From contig NZ_AYYY01000025.1 in NCBI RefSeq assembly GCF_001436295.1, positions 297,033-361,032 on the forward strand: DNA of 64,000 nt. Direction: 5' to 3'. This DNA is from Paucilactobacillus vaccinostercus DSM 20634 (GTDB lineage Bacteria > Bacillota > Bacilli > Lactobacillales > Lactobacillaceae). Below, piece by piece: positions 26,073 to 35,886 of the stretch (the first letter of the stretch is position 1; each line of letters opens with the position of its first letter). The translations under genes and the position numbers were made by a program. Under the pieces are notes generated by a model. It was not told where the DNA came from, ran no database searches, and saw only the letters and a program-made list of their open reading frames with translations.

Positions 26073-28532
26073 TTACTTCTTTAATGCAGTCCACTTCCAG
26101 TTAGTGAATTCTTCGATATCGCGACCTTCATCACGAGTAACCTTGAAGTGTTTTGCAAGAACGTCGTCCATCTTCTTATCGAAGGCTTGGGCGTCTGCTT
26201 CCTTGATAGTTCCTTCAGCAACCAATGCCGAAACAGCATCTTTGGCTTGGTGGAAACGATCAAGTTCTGAGTAAACACGCATGTCGTATTGAGTCGTGAT
26301 GTCACCATCTTCACGGTAACCATGAACATGGAGGCCAAGGTGTTGACGTTCGTAGAAGATTGATTCGATCAAATCTTCGTAACCGTGGAAGCCGAACAGA
26401 ACTGGTGTCCCTGATTCGCCGAAGAACTTAGTGAATTCTTCGTCAGAAAGGGCACGGTCGTCGTTCAAAGGTCCGTTTTTCTTTTGGAGACGGCCTAATT
26501 CAACAACGTTGACGTAACGGAACTTAACAGCTGGGAAGGCATCGTTGATCAAGTCGATAGCAGCCAATGTTTCAATTGTTGGTTCAACACCAGCAGAAGC
26601 AAAGACGATATCAGCTTTTTCACCTTCAGCAACAGTTGAAGCCCAGTCAATAGTCTTCAAACCAGTAGTTGCTAATTCAGCAGCTTCGTCAACTGAGAAC
26701 CATTGTTGACGTGGTTGTTTTGAAGCAACGATATGGTTGATCTTTTGACGTTCAGTAAATGCACGGTCAAAGACAGCAAGCAATGAGTTTGCGTCAGCTG
26801 GCAAGTATTGACGAACAAAGTCAGACTTCTTTTCAGCCAAGTGAGTCAACAGACCTGGATCTTGGTGAGTGTAACCATTGTGGTCTTGTTGGAATACAGT
26901 TGATGTTGAGATCAAGTTCAATGATGGGTAATCATTACGCCAGTCTTCAACAGCAGCTTGACGAATCCACTTGAAGTGTTGAGTAATCATTGAGTCCACT
27001 ACTCGTAAGAATGATTCATATGAAGCAAAGATACCAGTACGACCAGTTAAGGTATAAGCTTCAAGCCAGCCTTCAGCTTGGTGTTCTGATAATTGAGCAT
27101 CCAAGATACGGCCTTCTGGGGCTTCGTGTTGATCGTTTGGTTCGTGAACTTCTTCCATCCATTGACGGTTTGTAACCTTGAACATTTCCCATAGACGGTT
27201 TGACATTGTTTCGTCAGGGCCGAAGAAACGGAATGAAGTTGGGTTCTTTTGTGACAACTTAGCTAAGTAGCCAGAAAGAACGTTCATATCCATGTTACGG
27301 TTTGCATCAGCAAATGTCGTTCCACGGTTTTCAGCGGTTACATCGTTAGTGAATTCTTTCCAGTCTGGCAAGTCGAGCAATTCTGGCTTTTCGCCACGAG
27401 CACGGCCACCGTTAGCAACTGGGTTCATTGCCATACGCTTGTCACCCTTAGGTGCAATTTCAGCAATTTCATCTTTAAGTGAACCGTCAGCGTTAAATAA
27501 TTCTTCTGGCTTGTATGAGTTCATCCAAGCTTCGAATTCTGGCAATTCTTTAAGGTTCTTTTGTGAAAGACCAAGTGGAACTTGGTGAGCACGGAATGAG
27601 TTTTCGATTGGTTCGCCGGCAGGGTTGTGTGTAGGACCGCCCCAGCCCTTTGGTAAACGAGCCACGATAACTGGCCATGCTGGTACTTCGCCATCTTCAT
27701 AACGGCCGTTTTCACGGGCATCATGTTGGATATCCTTGATATCTTCGATTGCGCGGTCAAATAACTTAGCAGCTTTTTCATGGTAAGTCATGTAATCGTG
27801 AATGTCGTTGTTTTCAAGGAAACGTGGTGAGTAACCTAAACCTTCGAAGAACTTAGTGATTTCGACATCACTCATCCGTGAGAAGATTGTTGGGTTTGAG
27901 ATCTTGAATCCGTTAAGGTCTAAGATTGGTAGCACAGCACCATCGTTCTTAGGGTTTACGAACTTGATTGAATGCCAAGCAGTCATTGCAGGACCAGTTT
28001 CAACTTCACCATCACCGATAACAGTGAAGGCGATTTGATCTGGGTTGTCCAAGATTGCACCAGTTGCGTGTGAAAGTGAGTAACCAAGTTCGCCACCTTC
28101 GTGAAGTGAACCTGGAGTTTGAGCAGTCATATGTGATCCAATTCCACCTGGGAATGAGAAGCGCTTGAATAAGCGTGACATACCTTCAACGTCTTGGGTA
28201 ATTTCTGGGTAGTCCTCAGTGTATGAACCGTCCAAGTATGAGTTGGTAACCATAACTTGTCCACCGTGACCAGGGCCACCAATGTAGAACATGTTTAATC
28301 CGTACTTGTTAATCAAACGGTTAGCATGGGCGTAAAGGAAAGTTTGGCCTGAGATAGTACCCCAGTGACCAATTGGCTTAACCTTAATATCGTCTGCCTT
28401 AAGTGGTGTATTTGTAACTGAGAACAATGGGTTGTTCTTTAAGAAAATCATGCCGCCAGAAAGGTAGGTGCTTGCGCGCCACCATGCATCAACTTTTTCC
28501 AAATATGCTTTGGAATCGTAATCTACTGCCAT
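26073..28532 (-). CDS. xfp: Xylulose-5-phosphate/fructose-6-phosphate phosphoketolase
   Basis: 819 residues. Phosphoketolase signatures [33 protein letters not shown] and the TPP site [11 protein letters not shown] are present. It splits xylulose 5-phosphate into acetyl phosphate and glyceraldehyde 3-phosphate, the key step of pentose and heterolactic fermentation. Codon use is strongly biased (GAA, AAC, GGT, CGT), unlike the purine or aro genes, as expected for a highly expressed gene. Monocistronic, with a 95-base leader. Confidence 0.98.
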   Translation of the reverse strand: MAVDYDSKAYLEKVDAWWRASTYLSGGMIFLKNNPLFSVTNTPLKADDIKVKPIGHWGTISGQTFLYAHANRLINKYGLNMFYIGGPGHGGQVMVTNSYLDGSYTEDYPEITQDVEGMSRLFKRFSFPGGIGSHMTAQTPGSLHEGGELGYSLSHATGAILDNPDQIAFTVIGDGEVETGPAMTAWHSIKFVNPKNDGAVLPILDLNGFKISNPTIFSRMSDVEITKFFEGLGYSPRFLENNDIHDYMTYHEKAAKLFDRAIEDIKDIQHDARENGRYEDGEVPAWPVIVARLPKGWGGPTHNPAGEPIENSFRAHQVPLGLSQKNLKELPEFEAWMNSYKPEELFNADGSLKDEIAEIAPKGDKRMAMNPVANGGRARGEKPELLDLPDWKEFTNDVTAENRGTTFADANRNMDMNVLSGYLAKLSQKNPTSFRFFGPDETMSNRLWEMFKVTNRQWMEEVHEPNDQHEAPEGRILDAQLSEHQAEGWLEAYTLTGRTGIFASYESFLRVVDSMITQHFKWIRQAAVEDWRNDYPSLNLISTSTVFQQDHNGYTHQDPGLLTHLAEKKSDFVRQYLPADANSLLAVFDRAFTERQKINHIVASKQPRQQWFSVDEAAELATTGLKTIDWASTVAEGEKADIVFASAGVEPTIETLAAIDLINDAFPAVKFRYVNVVELGRLQKKNGPLNDDRALSDEEFTKFFGESGTPVLFGFHGYEDLIESIFYERQHLGLHVHGYREDGDITTQYDMRVYSELDRFHQAKDAVSALVAEGTIKEADAQAFDKKMDDVLAKHFKVTRDEGRDIEEFTNWKWTALKK

Positions 28533-28633
28533 GAAATTAACACTCCTTCAATAAATTAATAACTACTTATCATCTTGACTGTGTAACGCAACGTAAATAT
28601 ACCCTTGTTGTGTCGGATCAATTTACAAACCCT

Positions 28634-28661
28634 ATAATACTGACTTTTGAGAAAAAGTCAA
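28634..28661 (-). promoter_or_regulatory. xfp promoter with palindromic operator
   Basis: Minus strand TTGACT (28656-28661), 16 bases, TATTAT (28634-28639). The perfect palindrome TGACTTTTTCTCAAAAGTCA (28641-28660, 8-bp arms) occupies the spacer and -35, so a bound repressor would block polymerase. The neighbouring GntR protein is a plausible but unproved binder. Confidence 0.65.
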
Positions 28662-28819
28662 CCTTTTTGAAAATTGATACGGTCCAATTTTTGGAGCATA
28701 CAAACTCCGCTACTGACAACAGTATACTACTTTCCGATTCTAAATTTAAATGATTTCAAAAAATTTATTAATAAAAATTGTGAGTACCAGATCAATTTAA
28801 TCTGATACCCACAATCTCG

Positions 28820-29548
28820 CTATTCGCCATCTAAACTGACAAACGTATTATATTTAAGATACTTGTAATGCACGCGCATATTCGAAAATTCAAATGGGGT
28901 GCCATCATCGAGGAAGAAGATCCCTTCCATGATCCCGACCGGCTCCCGATCGTTCAATCCAAGAAGTGACTGATCCTCTTCGTTAGACGGTTCCGCCAAG
29001 ATCGACATAAATGACTTGGTAACCGACTTTCCCGCGTTATCTTCTAAGTAATTAAAAATCGAGCCAGTCACAATTTCCGGCGTCAGGGCTGGCGCCACTT
29101 TAATGGGAATATATCCCGTTTCAATAATGATCGGTCGGTTGTCCAATAGCCGCAGCCGTTTGATCTGGTACACAAAATCATTTTCATTCAAAAATAAATC
29201 CTGCTGCAGTTCCGGAGTCGCCGGGACGACCTGGTAGTCCAATAATTTGACACTTGGGTGTTGACCGTCTAAATTAAAACTATCAGTTACACCAAGATTG
29301 GTCCCCTCGTAATGAAACAATGACTGATTCTTCAAATAAAGGGGATTGATAAAGGTCCCCGAACCACGTTTTTTAAAAATAATTCCTTGTTGAGCCAGCA
29401 CGTTCAGTGCCCGTTTAATTGAGCTGCGACTCACACCATACGATTCACTCAGGCTACGTTCGTCTGGTAACTTCTTATTTTCGAACTGATTTTTAAAAAT
29501 CCGTTCCTTGAGATCATGCATGACCTCGCGATATACTAAGTCTGCCAT
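28820..29548 (-). CDS. GntR-family regulator, HutC/YvoA type
   Basis: 242 residues. The N-terminal winged helix (LPDERSLSESYGVSRSSIKRALNVLAQQGIIFKKRGSGTF) is standard GntR. The C-terminal UTRA-type effector domain (YQIKRLRLLDNRPIIIETGYIP, GIMEGIFFLDDGTPFEFSNMRV) binds small, often sugar-phosphate, ligands. ATG with AGGAG eight bases upstream. It lies upstream of xfp on the same strand and may control it. Confidence 0.92.
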   Translation of the reverse strand: MADLVYREVMHDLKERIFKNQFENKKLPDERSLSESYGVSRSSIKRALNVLAQQGIIFKKRGSGTFINPLYLKNQSLFHYEGTNLGVTDSFNLDGQHPSVKLLDYQVVPATPELQQDLFLNENDFVYQIKRLRLLDNRPIIIETGYIPIKVAPALTPEIVTGSIFNYLEDNAGKSVTKSFMSILAEPSNEEDQSLLGLNDREPVGIMEGIFFLDDGTPFEFSNMRVHYKYLKYNTFVSLDGE

Positions 29549-29595
29549 TTCATTAGCTCCTAAATTTTGACCATTGCTGTACTCTTTTGGTTTCG

Positions 29596-29628
29596 AGTAT
29601 ACCAGATTTACATAATTGGTTGTATACT
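29596..29628. promoter_or_regulatory. Inverted repeat in the gntR-ybaK divergent region
   Basis: AGTATAC (29596-29602) and GTATACT (29622-29628) are inverted, with centres 26 bases apart. This is a candidate autoregulatory operator for the GntR gene. Confidence 0.5.
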
Positions 29629-29675
29629 TTTAAAAAATTGGTTCGATCCACATATTAAGATTCGAGGTTTTTAAC

Positions 29676-30173
29676 ATGGGTAAAAAGAAAAAGATCAAAA
29701 AAACATTAGTTGAACAGATTCTCGACAAAAATAGCATTCCCTACGAGCAGGCCGCCTTTCCGACACATCAAGAAGGCGACGTTGCCCAGTTGAATGTCGA
29801 TCATAACGGCATTGAGGAACACCTCATTTACAAAACCCTCGTGTTGGCCGGCAATACCACCGGTCCCGTCGTGGGGGTGGTTCCCGTTGACACCCATCTC
29901 GACGAAAAGAAGATGGCTAAGGTTTCCGGCAATAAAAAGGTCAACATGGTGCCGCTCAAAGATCTACTGAAAACCACGGGGTACGAGCATGGTGCCAACA
30001 CCCCCATTGGAATTTACGAAAAATTTAAGTATCCAATTTACATCGACCAATCAGCCCGCGAGATTCCCTTTATCTACGTTTCCTCAGGTAAGATTGGTCG
30101 TTCGGTCAAGGTCAACGCGGTTGACATGGCCACCCTTGTTCATGCAAAATTTGAGGACTTGCAACAACAATAA
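29676..30173 (+). CDS. ybaK: Cys-tRNA(Pro) deacylase, YbaK family
   Basis: 165 residues. TLVEQILDKNSIPYE, HLIYKTLVL, VPVDTHLDEKKMAKV with its conserved Lys, and the GGxSP-like region read here as GANTPIGIYEKF are YbaK/EbsC features. It hydrolyses Cys mischarged on tRNA-Pro. CGAGG precedes the ATG. Confidence 0.92.
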   Translation: MGKKKKIKKTLVEQILDKNSIPYEQAAFPTHQEGDVAQLNVDHNGIEEHLIYKTLVLAGNTTGPVVGVVPVDTHLDEKKMAKVSGNKKVNMVPLKDLLKTTGYEHGANTPIGIYEKFKYPIYIDQSAREIPFIYVSSGKIGRSVKVNAVDMATLVHAKFEDLQQQ

Positions 30174-30192
30174 CACTGACAAGGAGAATTGA

Positions 30193-30923
30193 ATGGGACA
30201 AACCTTACTCACAACTTACGGACAACTCGTTTTATATCTCGTCATCATTCCCGGACTACTCGGTAGCGCCCTCGTGGTGGTGAACCACAATACCAAGCAG
30301 CAGATCGTCAACCTATTTGGATTCCACGCGCAAATCTTTGGCGGCTGTCTCGGCATTATTATTCATGAATTCAGCCATCTTATCATGGCCGTGATCTTCG
30401 GCCACAAGATTACCGGTTTCCGGCCGCTTCGAATTCCCAACCAAAACGACCCTACCGATTTATCCCTCGGATACGTCAACCACACTTGGGATCAACATCG
30501 GTTCTACCAGCAGTTTGGTAATCTATTCATTGGCTCCTTCCCGAATTGCTGACGTCTTGGTCATCGTTTGTCGAAACACACTCGTTTCTGGATGTTTCAT
30601 TACTTTCCGGCGCCCCATTTAGCGGCTGGAGCGTGTTAATCTGGTTAATTCTATGTAGTAACATTTGCGCAGGCGGGTTCGACCTAAGCCGCTCCGACCT
30701 GACAAATGCCGCCTCTGGTTTAATTGGATTAGTACTAATTCTCGCCGTTGTCGGTGGTCTGATTGCACTAATCGGCCTATCGTTGAGTGGGTTTAAGGCC
30801 GTCATGGTGACTATTGCGTTCACCATGGGGTTCGCCCTTCTGGTTTCCGGCGTCACCAATCTTCTTGTTCGGTTACTCGGAAAACGCAAATCCCCGCTTC
30901 GCCCACGCCATCTACGGTCGTAG
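30193..30923 (+). pseudogene. Frameshifted membrane protein with HEXXH motif
   Basis: The first frame (30193-30552) has a strong ribosome binding site (AAGGAG), two hydrophobic segments and a zinc-protease-like HEFSH, then stops after FIGSFPNC. A second frame picks up at about 30543-30923 and supplies three or four more membrane helices. One added base in the CCC run at 30540-30542 would join them as about 243 residues reading FIGSFPELLTSW. It resembles M50-like membrane metallopeptidases in layout only. Genuine inactivation and a sequencing error are both possible. Confidence 0.65.
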
Positions 30924-31580
30924 CTATTCGCCACGCCACTCCTGCTTAAAGCTCGCCACAAAGTCGGCCATCAGTTGTTGACGGTGTTGGCCAATTCGCC
31001 GGGCAGTTGGCGTATTAAGCTGATCGGCAATCTTAAATAACTTTTCATAAAAATGATTAATCGTGGTCCCCGGCTCGTGACGATATTGTTCCTTCGTCAT
31101 GTTAAGCCGGGGCTTTTTGGCTGGATCATACATCTCTTCACCAAACCGGCCACTGTAATAAAAGGCCCGGCCAATTCCCAGCGCCCCAATCGCATCTAAC
31201 CGATCGGCATCTTGCACCACTTGTCCCTCTAGTGAGAGTGGCTGGGCATGGGCTCCCAGACTTTTAGCAAACGACATGTTCGTCATAATCGCCATAATTG
31301 CGGTCTGCGTCTCATGATCAACCCCCACCTGTGTCAATTGGTCAATCACCGCTTGCTGGCGACTCGCCGGGTCATCCGTCAATTTATCGTCAATCACATC
31401 ATGCAACCAGCCAGCCGCCAGCGCCACCGACTCATCCACCGGTTCCTGTGCACTAATGGTTCGGATCATAGCTGCCACCCGATTCAAATGGTCCACTCCA
31501 TGACCGCTATGATCCTGACGAGCAAACTCACAAGCAAATTGCTGGATTGCAGCTAATTGATCAGCATTAATTTTTGACAT
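30924..31580 (-). CDS. HD-domain phosphohydrolase
   Basis: 218 residues. Metal ligands are in HSGHGVDHLNRV, the HD pair in GWLHDVIDDKL, and QDADRLDAIGALGIGRAF, matching the YedJ-like HD family. Predicted cytoplasmic metal-dependent hydrolase, substrate unknown. Its stop codon abuts the stop of the frameshifted gene with no spacing. Confidence 0.9.
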   Translation of the reverse strand: MSKINADQLAAIQQFACEFARQDHSGHGVDHLNRVAAMIRTISAQEPVDESVALAAGWLHDVIDDKLTDDPASRQQAVIDQLTQVGVDHETQTAIMAIMTNMSFAKSLGAHAQPLSLEGQVVQDADRLDAIGALGIGRAFYYSGRFGEEMYDPAKKPRLNMTKEQYRHEPGTTINHFYEKLFKIADQLNTPTARRIGQHRQQLMADFVASFKQEWRGE

Positions 31581-31631
31581 CGTTTATATTCTCCTCTTCT
31601 AAAACTCTGGTTCAATTATACCCCGCCAACC

Positions 31632-31745
31632 CAAAAAAAGTGGCTGAAAAAAGCCAACCACCTTCATATCTCCGAACTTTAAATCGGGAAAAAAAGGCAC
31701 TAGCTATGCTCGAAGTCAAACCACCTTTTTTTCCACTTTCCTTTT
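31632..31745. repeat. Intergenic inverted-repeat element, copy 2
   Basis: Carries an AAAAAGTGGCT hairpin, TCTCCGAACTTTAA (31669-31682), then GGAAAAAAAGG (31687) paired with CCTTTTTTTCC (31724-31734), and the shared core CTATGCTCGAAGTCAAACC. Compared with copy 1 near 1.6 kb it lacks about 65 internal bases. It probably terminates terC on the minus strand. Confidence 0.75.
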
Positions 31746-31752
31746 TAATCGT

Positions 31753-32706
31753 TTAAAGCTGACGCCGCTTCAAGACGCGATCCACAATCACCGACGCCAC
31801 GATTGAAATCGTGATCAACCCAATGATCACCACTAATGAAACCACGTTCGAAATCTGCCACGTCCAACCAGCATAGTGGGCCACTTCGTTTAGAATCATC
31901 TTGATTCCAATAAAGGCCAAGATGACGGCCAAGGCGTACTTAATATAACGGAAAAGTGGCAAAATCCCACTCAACGCAAAGTACAGGGACCGTAAGCCCA
32001 TGATCGCAAAAATGTTCGAGGTGACCACAATAAACGTATTCTGTGATACGGAAAGAACAGCCGGAATGGAGTCGACCGCAAAGACCAGATCGGACACTTC
32101 AATAAATAAGAGGGCCATCAGAAACTGGGTTGCCATTAATTTGCCGTCAACCCGCAGCACCATCTTCGGGACGGTGGCATCTTCTTTAAACGGAAGTAGC
32201 CGCCGTAAGCCCTTGACGATGAGGTTATCATTTAGATCATCAGCGTGGTCTTTCTTTTCGAACAGCATCTTAACACCGGTTACTACAAGGAACAGCCCAA
32301 ATAAAATCATGAGCCATTTGAACCGATCGAGCAGGGCAACACCGGCGAAGATAAAAATCACCCGCATTACGAGGGCCCCGAACACGCCCCAGAACAAGAT
32401 CCGGTGTTGGTATTGCGGTTTAATTTGAAAGAAGCCAAAGACCAGAATAAAGATAAACAGATTATCAATACTCAGCGATTTTTCCAGCAGGTACGCGGTC
32501 ACAAAGTCTAAGGCGTACTCACCACCGGCGAACAGCCAAACACCGCCGGCAAACAAAAACGCTAACCCAATCCAAAACGCACTCCACAGTAGCGACGATT
32601 TAATCGTCGGTGTTTCATTATTCTTGTGAAACACACCGAGGTCGAGTGCCAGCATCACCACAATAAACGCAAAAAAGCCAATCCAATACCCCAAACTTAC
32701 AGTCAA
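31753..32706 (-). CDS. TerC-family integral membrane protein
   Basis: 317 residues, about nine helices. LEKSLSIDNLFIFILVF and SDLVFAVDSIPAVLSVSQ carry the acidic membrane residues of the TerC/Alx family, linked to manganese export and metal homeostasis. No Mn riboswitch signature was found upstream. It overlaps the preceding DUF368 gene by four bases and is translated from the same message. Confidence 0.93.
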   Translation of the reverse strand: MTVSLGYWIGFFAFIVVMLALDLGVFHKNNETPTIKSSLLWSAFWIGLAFLFAGGVWLFAGGEYALDFVTAYLLEKSLSIDNLFIFILVFGFFQIKPQYQHRILFWGVFGALVMRVIFIFAGVALLDRFKWLMILFGLFLVVTGVKMLFEKKDHADDLNDNLIVKGLRRLLPFKEDATVPKMVLRVDGKLMATQFLMALLFIEVSDLVFAVDSIPAVLSVSQNTFIVVTSNIFAIMGLRSLYFALSGILPLFRYIKYALAVILAFIGIKMILNEVAHYAGWTWQISNVVSLVVIIGLITISIVASVIVDRVLKRRQL

Positions 32707-33551
32707 TCAGGATCCTCCTTACTTGTTCGGACACGTTGGTCCAAGCGACTCATCCACCAACCTAGCCAAATTCCTAACACCAATAACGCACCCGCTGCAC
32801 CCAATTCTAAGGGGGCCAACTGAAGCGTCTCGCTCGGCACAATCATCACCGTCGACGCTAACACCACGCCTAGAATAAAGTGGAATAACTGGGGATAAAC
32901 AACCTTAAATAAATACGCCATGAGCTTTGCCATTAACGCGATCACTAATCCAACCCCCACTAGCAGGGGCAGCAAAACGGTCACATCCCCAGTTTTAATT
33001 CCATCGGTCATCCCCTTATACAATCCCAAATAGATGAGAAAATTAGAGGGACTCAGACCGGGAATCACCAGGCCCAGACCAATCAGTGCGCCACCGAGCA
33101 CCCAGGCGCCAAAAGTCGGCTCAAGCGTTGTCAATAGTGGCGCGCCGAATCGTAAAAACAAGAGCATAGCCGCCAGCGCACTCAGCATGATCACAATATC
33201 CCGTGGCTGCCGTCCCTGTTGACCGGCATCATGCCATAATGCGGGAAGGGTGCCCACAATCGCCCCAATAAAAAACCAGAGGACGACCGTTTCAAAATTG
33301 CCCAGCAGGTAGCTCACCGCATAGGAGAGTAAAAAAATTCCGCCAATCGCCCCAATGCCGACTGGTAGAAAAAAGAAAACGTCTCGTTTAAAATGTCGCA
33401 ACGGATGAGCTAAAAATTCGATAATCCGTTCATACAGTCCAAAGACTGCCGCTAGGGCCCCACCGCTAATACCGGGTAAAATAAACCCCGTCCCAATCAG
33501 TGCGCCCTTAAGCACTCTGAGTAACCAGCTGCTTGTTCCAAGATTGTTCAT
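32703..33551 (-). CDS. DUF368 (PopT-like) polyprenyl-phosphate transporter
   Basis: 282 residues, about eight to nine helices. GFILPGISGGALAAVFGLYE near the N-terminus and GLVIPGLSPSNFLIYLGLY in the second half are the paired signatures of DUF368. Members (PopT) recycle undecaprenyl phosphate across the membrane for wall synthesis. GGAGG lies six bases before the ATG. It shares an operon with terC through an ATGA overlap. Confidence 0.9.
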   Translation of the reverse strand: MNNLGTSSWLLRVLKGALIGTGFILPGISGGALAAVFGLYERIIEFLAHPLRHFKRDVFFFLPVGIGAIGGIFLLSYAVSYLLGNFETVVLWFFIGAIVGTLPALWHDAGQQGRQPRDIVIMLSALAAMLLFLRFGAPLLTTLEPTFGAWVLGGALIGLGLVIPGLSPSNFLIYLGLYKGMTDGIKTGDVTVLLPLLVGVGLVIALMAKLMAYLFKVVYPQLFHFILGVVLASTVMIVPSETLQLAPLELGAAGALLVLGIWLGWWMSRLDQRVRTSKEDPD

Positions 33552-33598
33552 TGAAATCCTCCAAATCGCAAATGATGACTGGTACTATCTATAATCAC

Positions 33599-33632
33599 AT
33601 TATACTAAAAATTAGTTAACACTAATATTAGT
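33599..33632 (-). promoter_or_regulatory. Putative promoter/operator of the DUF368-terC operon
   Basis: Minus strand TATAAT (33599-33604) with a poor -35. The palindrome ACTAATATTAGT (33621-33632) and repeated TTAACTAAT lie over the -35 region. Confidence 0.45.
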
Positions 33633-33713
33633 TAATCCGGTTTCTAAGGAAAATTTAATAACTTACGGTTAAATAGTCGGTCTCATCACCGATAGCAGCC
33701 ATGCCGAGACCGC

Positions 33714-33763
33714 AAAAAGCACCTACCACCAGGACCTTGCCTCAGTGATAAGTGCTTTTTGGT
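33714..33763 (-). terminator. Terminator after the ABC ATPase gene
   Basis: AAAAAGCAC pairs with GTGCTTTTT across about 30 bases. A second stem CGGTCTC/GAGACCG follows at about 33680-33714. Confidence 0.6.
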
Positions 33764-33798
33764 TTCATTCAATTCATTCAGATTATTCGGTAGTAACA

Positions 33799-34584
33799 CT
33801 AGCGCGGATAAACGGCCAATCGATCCGTACCAATTCGTGCGGTTTGAATCGGTGCCGCGTAAAAGTGACTCAACGTATCATCAGTTAGAATGTCATCCCG
33901 TTTGCCTTGTTGGAAAACCGTACCATCCTTTAACAGGAGGACATTTTGAAAGCATGGCATCAGTTCTTCCGTGTAGTGGGAAACAAACAGGAGGGCCGGG
34001 CTCTTCGGCATTGTGGCAATTTTAGCCACCCGTTGTAACAACGCTTCGCGCGCAAACAAGTCGAGTCCGTTGCAGGGTTCATCCAAAATTAACAATTCTG
34101 GTTCCGCCATCATGGCCCTAGCAATCATTACCAGTTGCCGCTCGCCTTGTGATAAGACCCGGTATGATTTACCAATCAGCTTGGCGCCACCCATTTCGCT
34201 GAGAATTTCTTTGGCCCGTTCCAATTCCGCCTTCGTAAACTGTTCATAAATGCCAATACTGGCAAATTTGCCTGAGAGAACAATTTTTTCAACTAGGTCG
34301 CCGGGATGGAGCCAGTCTTGGAGAGCGGTACTCACCCAGCCGATCCGTTTCGTCAATTCTGGAATGGAAGTATGACCAAAGATCCCACCGAGAACTTCCA
34401 TTTGCCCTTCGGATGGCCATAAATCACCATGAATAATTTTTAGCATCGTCGTTTTACCGGCACCATTCAAGCCAAGAATGGCCCAGTTTTCGCGTGGCTG
34501 AATCGTCCAATCGATGTGTTTTAAAATTTGTCGTTGCCCACGTTGTAAGGACACATCTCTAAATGACAAAATGGGTTGTGTCAA
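33799..34584 (-). CDS. ABC transporter ATP-binding protein, YlmA-like
   Basis: 261 residues from TTG 34584, placed by AAAGGAG eight bases upstream; the frame extends through that site. Walker A GLNGAGKTT, signature LSQGERQ, Walker B LLILDEPCNGLD and VSHYTEE are present. A single nucleotide-binding domain with no permease next to it. The YlmA/ModF-like group is the best fit by overall sequence. The partner and substrate are unknown. Confidence 0.88.
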   Translation of the reverse strand: MTQPILSFRDVSLQRGQRQILKHIDWTIQPRENWAILGLNGAGKTTMLKIIHGDLWPSEGQMEVLGGIFGHTSIPELTKRIGWVSTALQDWLHPGDLVEKIVLSGKFASIGIYEQFTKAELERAKEILSEMGGAKLIGKSYRVLSQGERQLVMIARAMMAEPELLILDEPCNGLDLFAREALLQRVAKIATMPKSPALLFVSHYTEELMPCFQNVLLLKDGTVFQQGKRDDILTDDTLSHFYAAPIQTARIGTDRLAVYPR

Positions 34585-34611
34585 GTTCCTCGCTCCTTTC
34601 ACTCTAAATGA

Positions 34612-35886
34612 CTAGACCAGCATCGTGTATAACATTTGATTATCAACCAGGTTGATAAAGTGGGGATCAAACTTCGTCATTCGTTCGATCAACGCCGGAT
34701 ACGTATTGCGGTCACCAAGCAAAACCCCGATTAAAACGGGTCCCTGCCCGCGGTTAACCTTCTTGGTATATTCAAACTTCGTGATATCATCATCCGGTCC
34801 GAGGACTTCATTCGTGAATTCTCGCAGGGCCCCTGGCCGTTGGGGAAAATCAACGATGAAGTAGTGTTGCACACCACCGTAAATCAACGCCCGTTCTTCG
34901 ATTTCTTGCATTCGGTTGATGTCGTTGTTCCCGCCACTAATGACGCACACCACTGTCTTGCCCTTAATCTCATCGCGAATATTTTCTAATGCGCCGACAC
35001 TTAGGGCCCCGGCAGGTTCGGCTACGATCGCTTCCTTGGTATAGAGGTCTAGAATCGTCTGGCACACGGCGTCTTCTGGTACTTGTACCAACTGATCGAT
35101 ATTGCGCTTAGCCGTTTGATAGGTTAAATCGCCGGCCGTCTTCACCGCAGCGCCATCGACAAACGTCTCGATCTTATCGAGGGTTACTGGCTGTCCTTGC
35201 TTAAAGGCTGCCGCCATCGAGGCCGCTCCAGAGGGTTCCACGCCCACCACTTTTGTTGCAGGGCTGACCCCCTTGGTGTAGGTTGAAATACCACTAATCA
35301 AGCCACCCCCGCCGATTGCGACCGTGATGTAGTCCACGTCGATGTCACTATCTTGGGCATCGGCAAAAATTTCCGTTGCAATGGTCCCTTGACCAGCCAT
35401 CGTGTTGACATTGTCAAACGGAGCGATGAAGGTTTGATTTTCGCGCTCACAAAATTCAGTGGCGGCGCTCGCAGAAGCGTCAAACGTATCGCCCGTCAGC
35501 TTGATCGTGACGTCATCGCCACCGAAGAACTGGACCTGGGTTACCTTTTGCTTCGGGGTCGTAGTTGGCATAAAGATGGTCGCATGAACGCCCATGTGAT
35601 GGCAGGTCCACGCCACGCCCTGCGCATGGTTACCGGCACTGGCGCAAACAACGCCCCGTTTTCGTTCTGCCGGCGTTGTCTGGCTGATAGCATAATAGGC
35701 CCCCCGAATCTTAAAAGACCGGACTTCTTGTAAGTCTTCACGCTTTAAATAGACCTGACAGTTATAACGTTGTGATAGGTAAACATCATGTTGTAACGGT
35801 GTGTGGCGAATAATGGGTGCCAACACCTCGCTTGCTTTTTCGACATCTGACTGTGTTAATACTGGTTCTGAATCTGTGACTGCCAT
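34612..35886 (-). CDS. ilvA: Threonine deaminase (biosynthetic)
   Basis: 424 residues. PLP lysine in RSFKIRGAYYA (Lys59), phosphate loop SAGNHAQGVA and GGGGLISG identify the serine/threonine dehydratase fold. A short C-terminal ACT-like domain (FIVDFPQRPGALREF to the end) matches the Bacillus-type, isoleucine-regulated enzyme. It makes 2-oxobutanoate, the isoleucine precursor for IlvB and IlvC encoded upstream. RBS AAAGGGTGG. It has a terminator and 200 bases between it and ilvC, so it may have its own promoter. Confidence 0.95.
   Translation of the reverse strand: MAVTDSEPVLTQSDVEKASEVLAPIIRHTPLQHDVYLSQRYNCQVYLKREDLQEVRSFKIRGAYYAISQTTPAERKRGVVCASAGNHAQGVAWTCHHMGVHATIFMPTTTPKQKVTQVQFFGGDDVTIKLTGDTFDASASAATEFCERENQTFIAPFDNVNTMAGQGTIATEIFADAQDSDIDVDYITVAIGGGGLISGISTYTKGVSPATKVVGVEPSGAASMAAAFKQGQPVTLDKIETFVDGAAVKTAGDLTYQTAKRNIDQLVQVPEDAVCQTILDLYTKEAIVAEPAGALSVGALENIRDEIKGKTVVCVISGGNNDINRMQEIEERALIYGGVQHYFIVDFPQRPGALREFTNEVLGPDDDITKFEYTKKVNRGQGPVLIGVLLGDRNTYPALIERMTKFDPHFINLVDNQMLYTMLV

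Noticed and set aside
33660..33770. Mn-sensing yybP-ykoY riboswitch near terC
   Set aside because: The GGGGAGTAG-type core is absent and the hairpins lie behind the ABC ATPase gene, before the mapped DUF368 promoter; they look like terminators.
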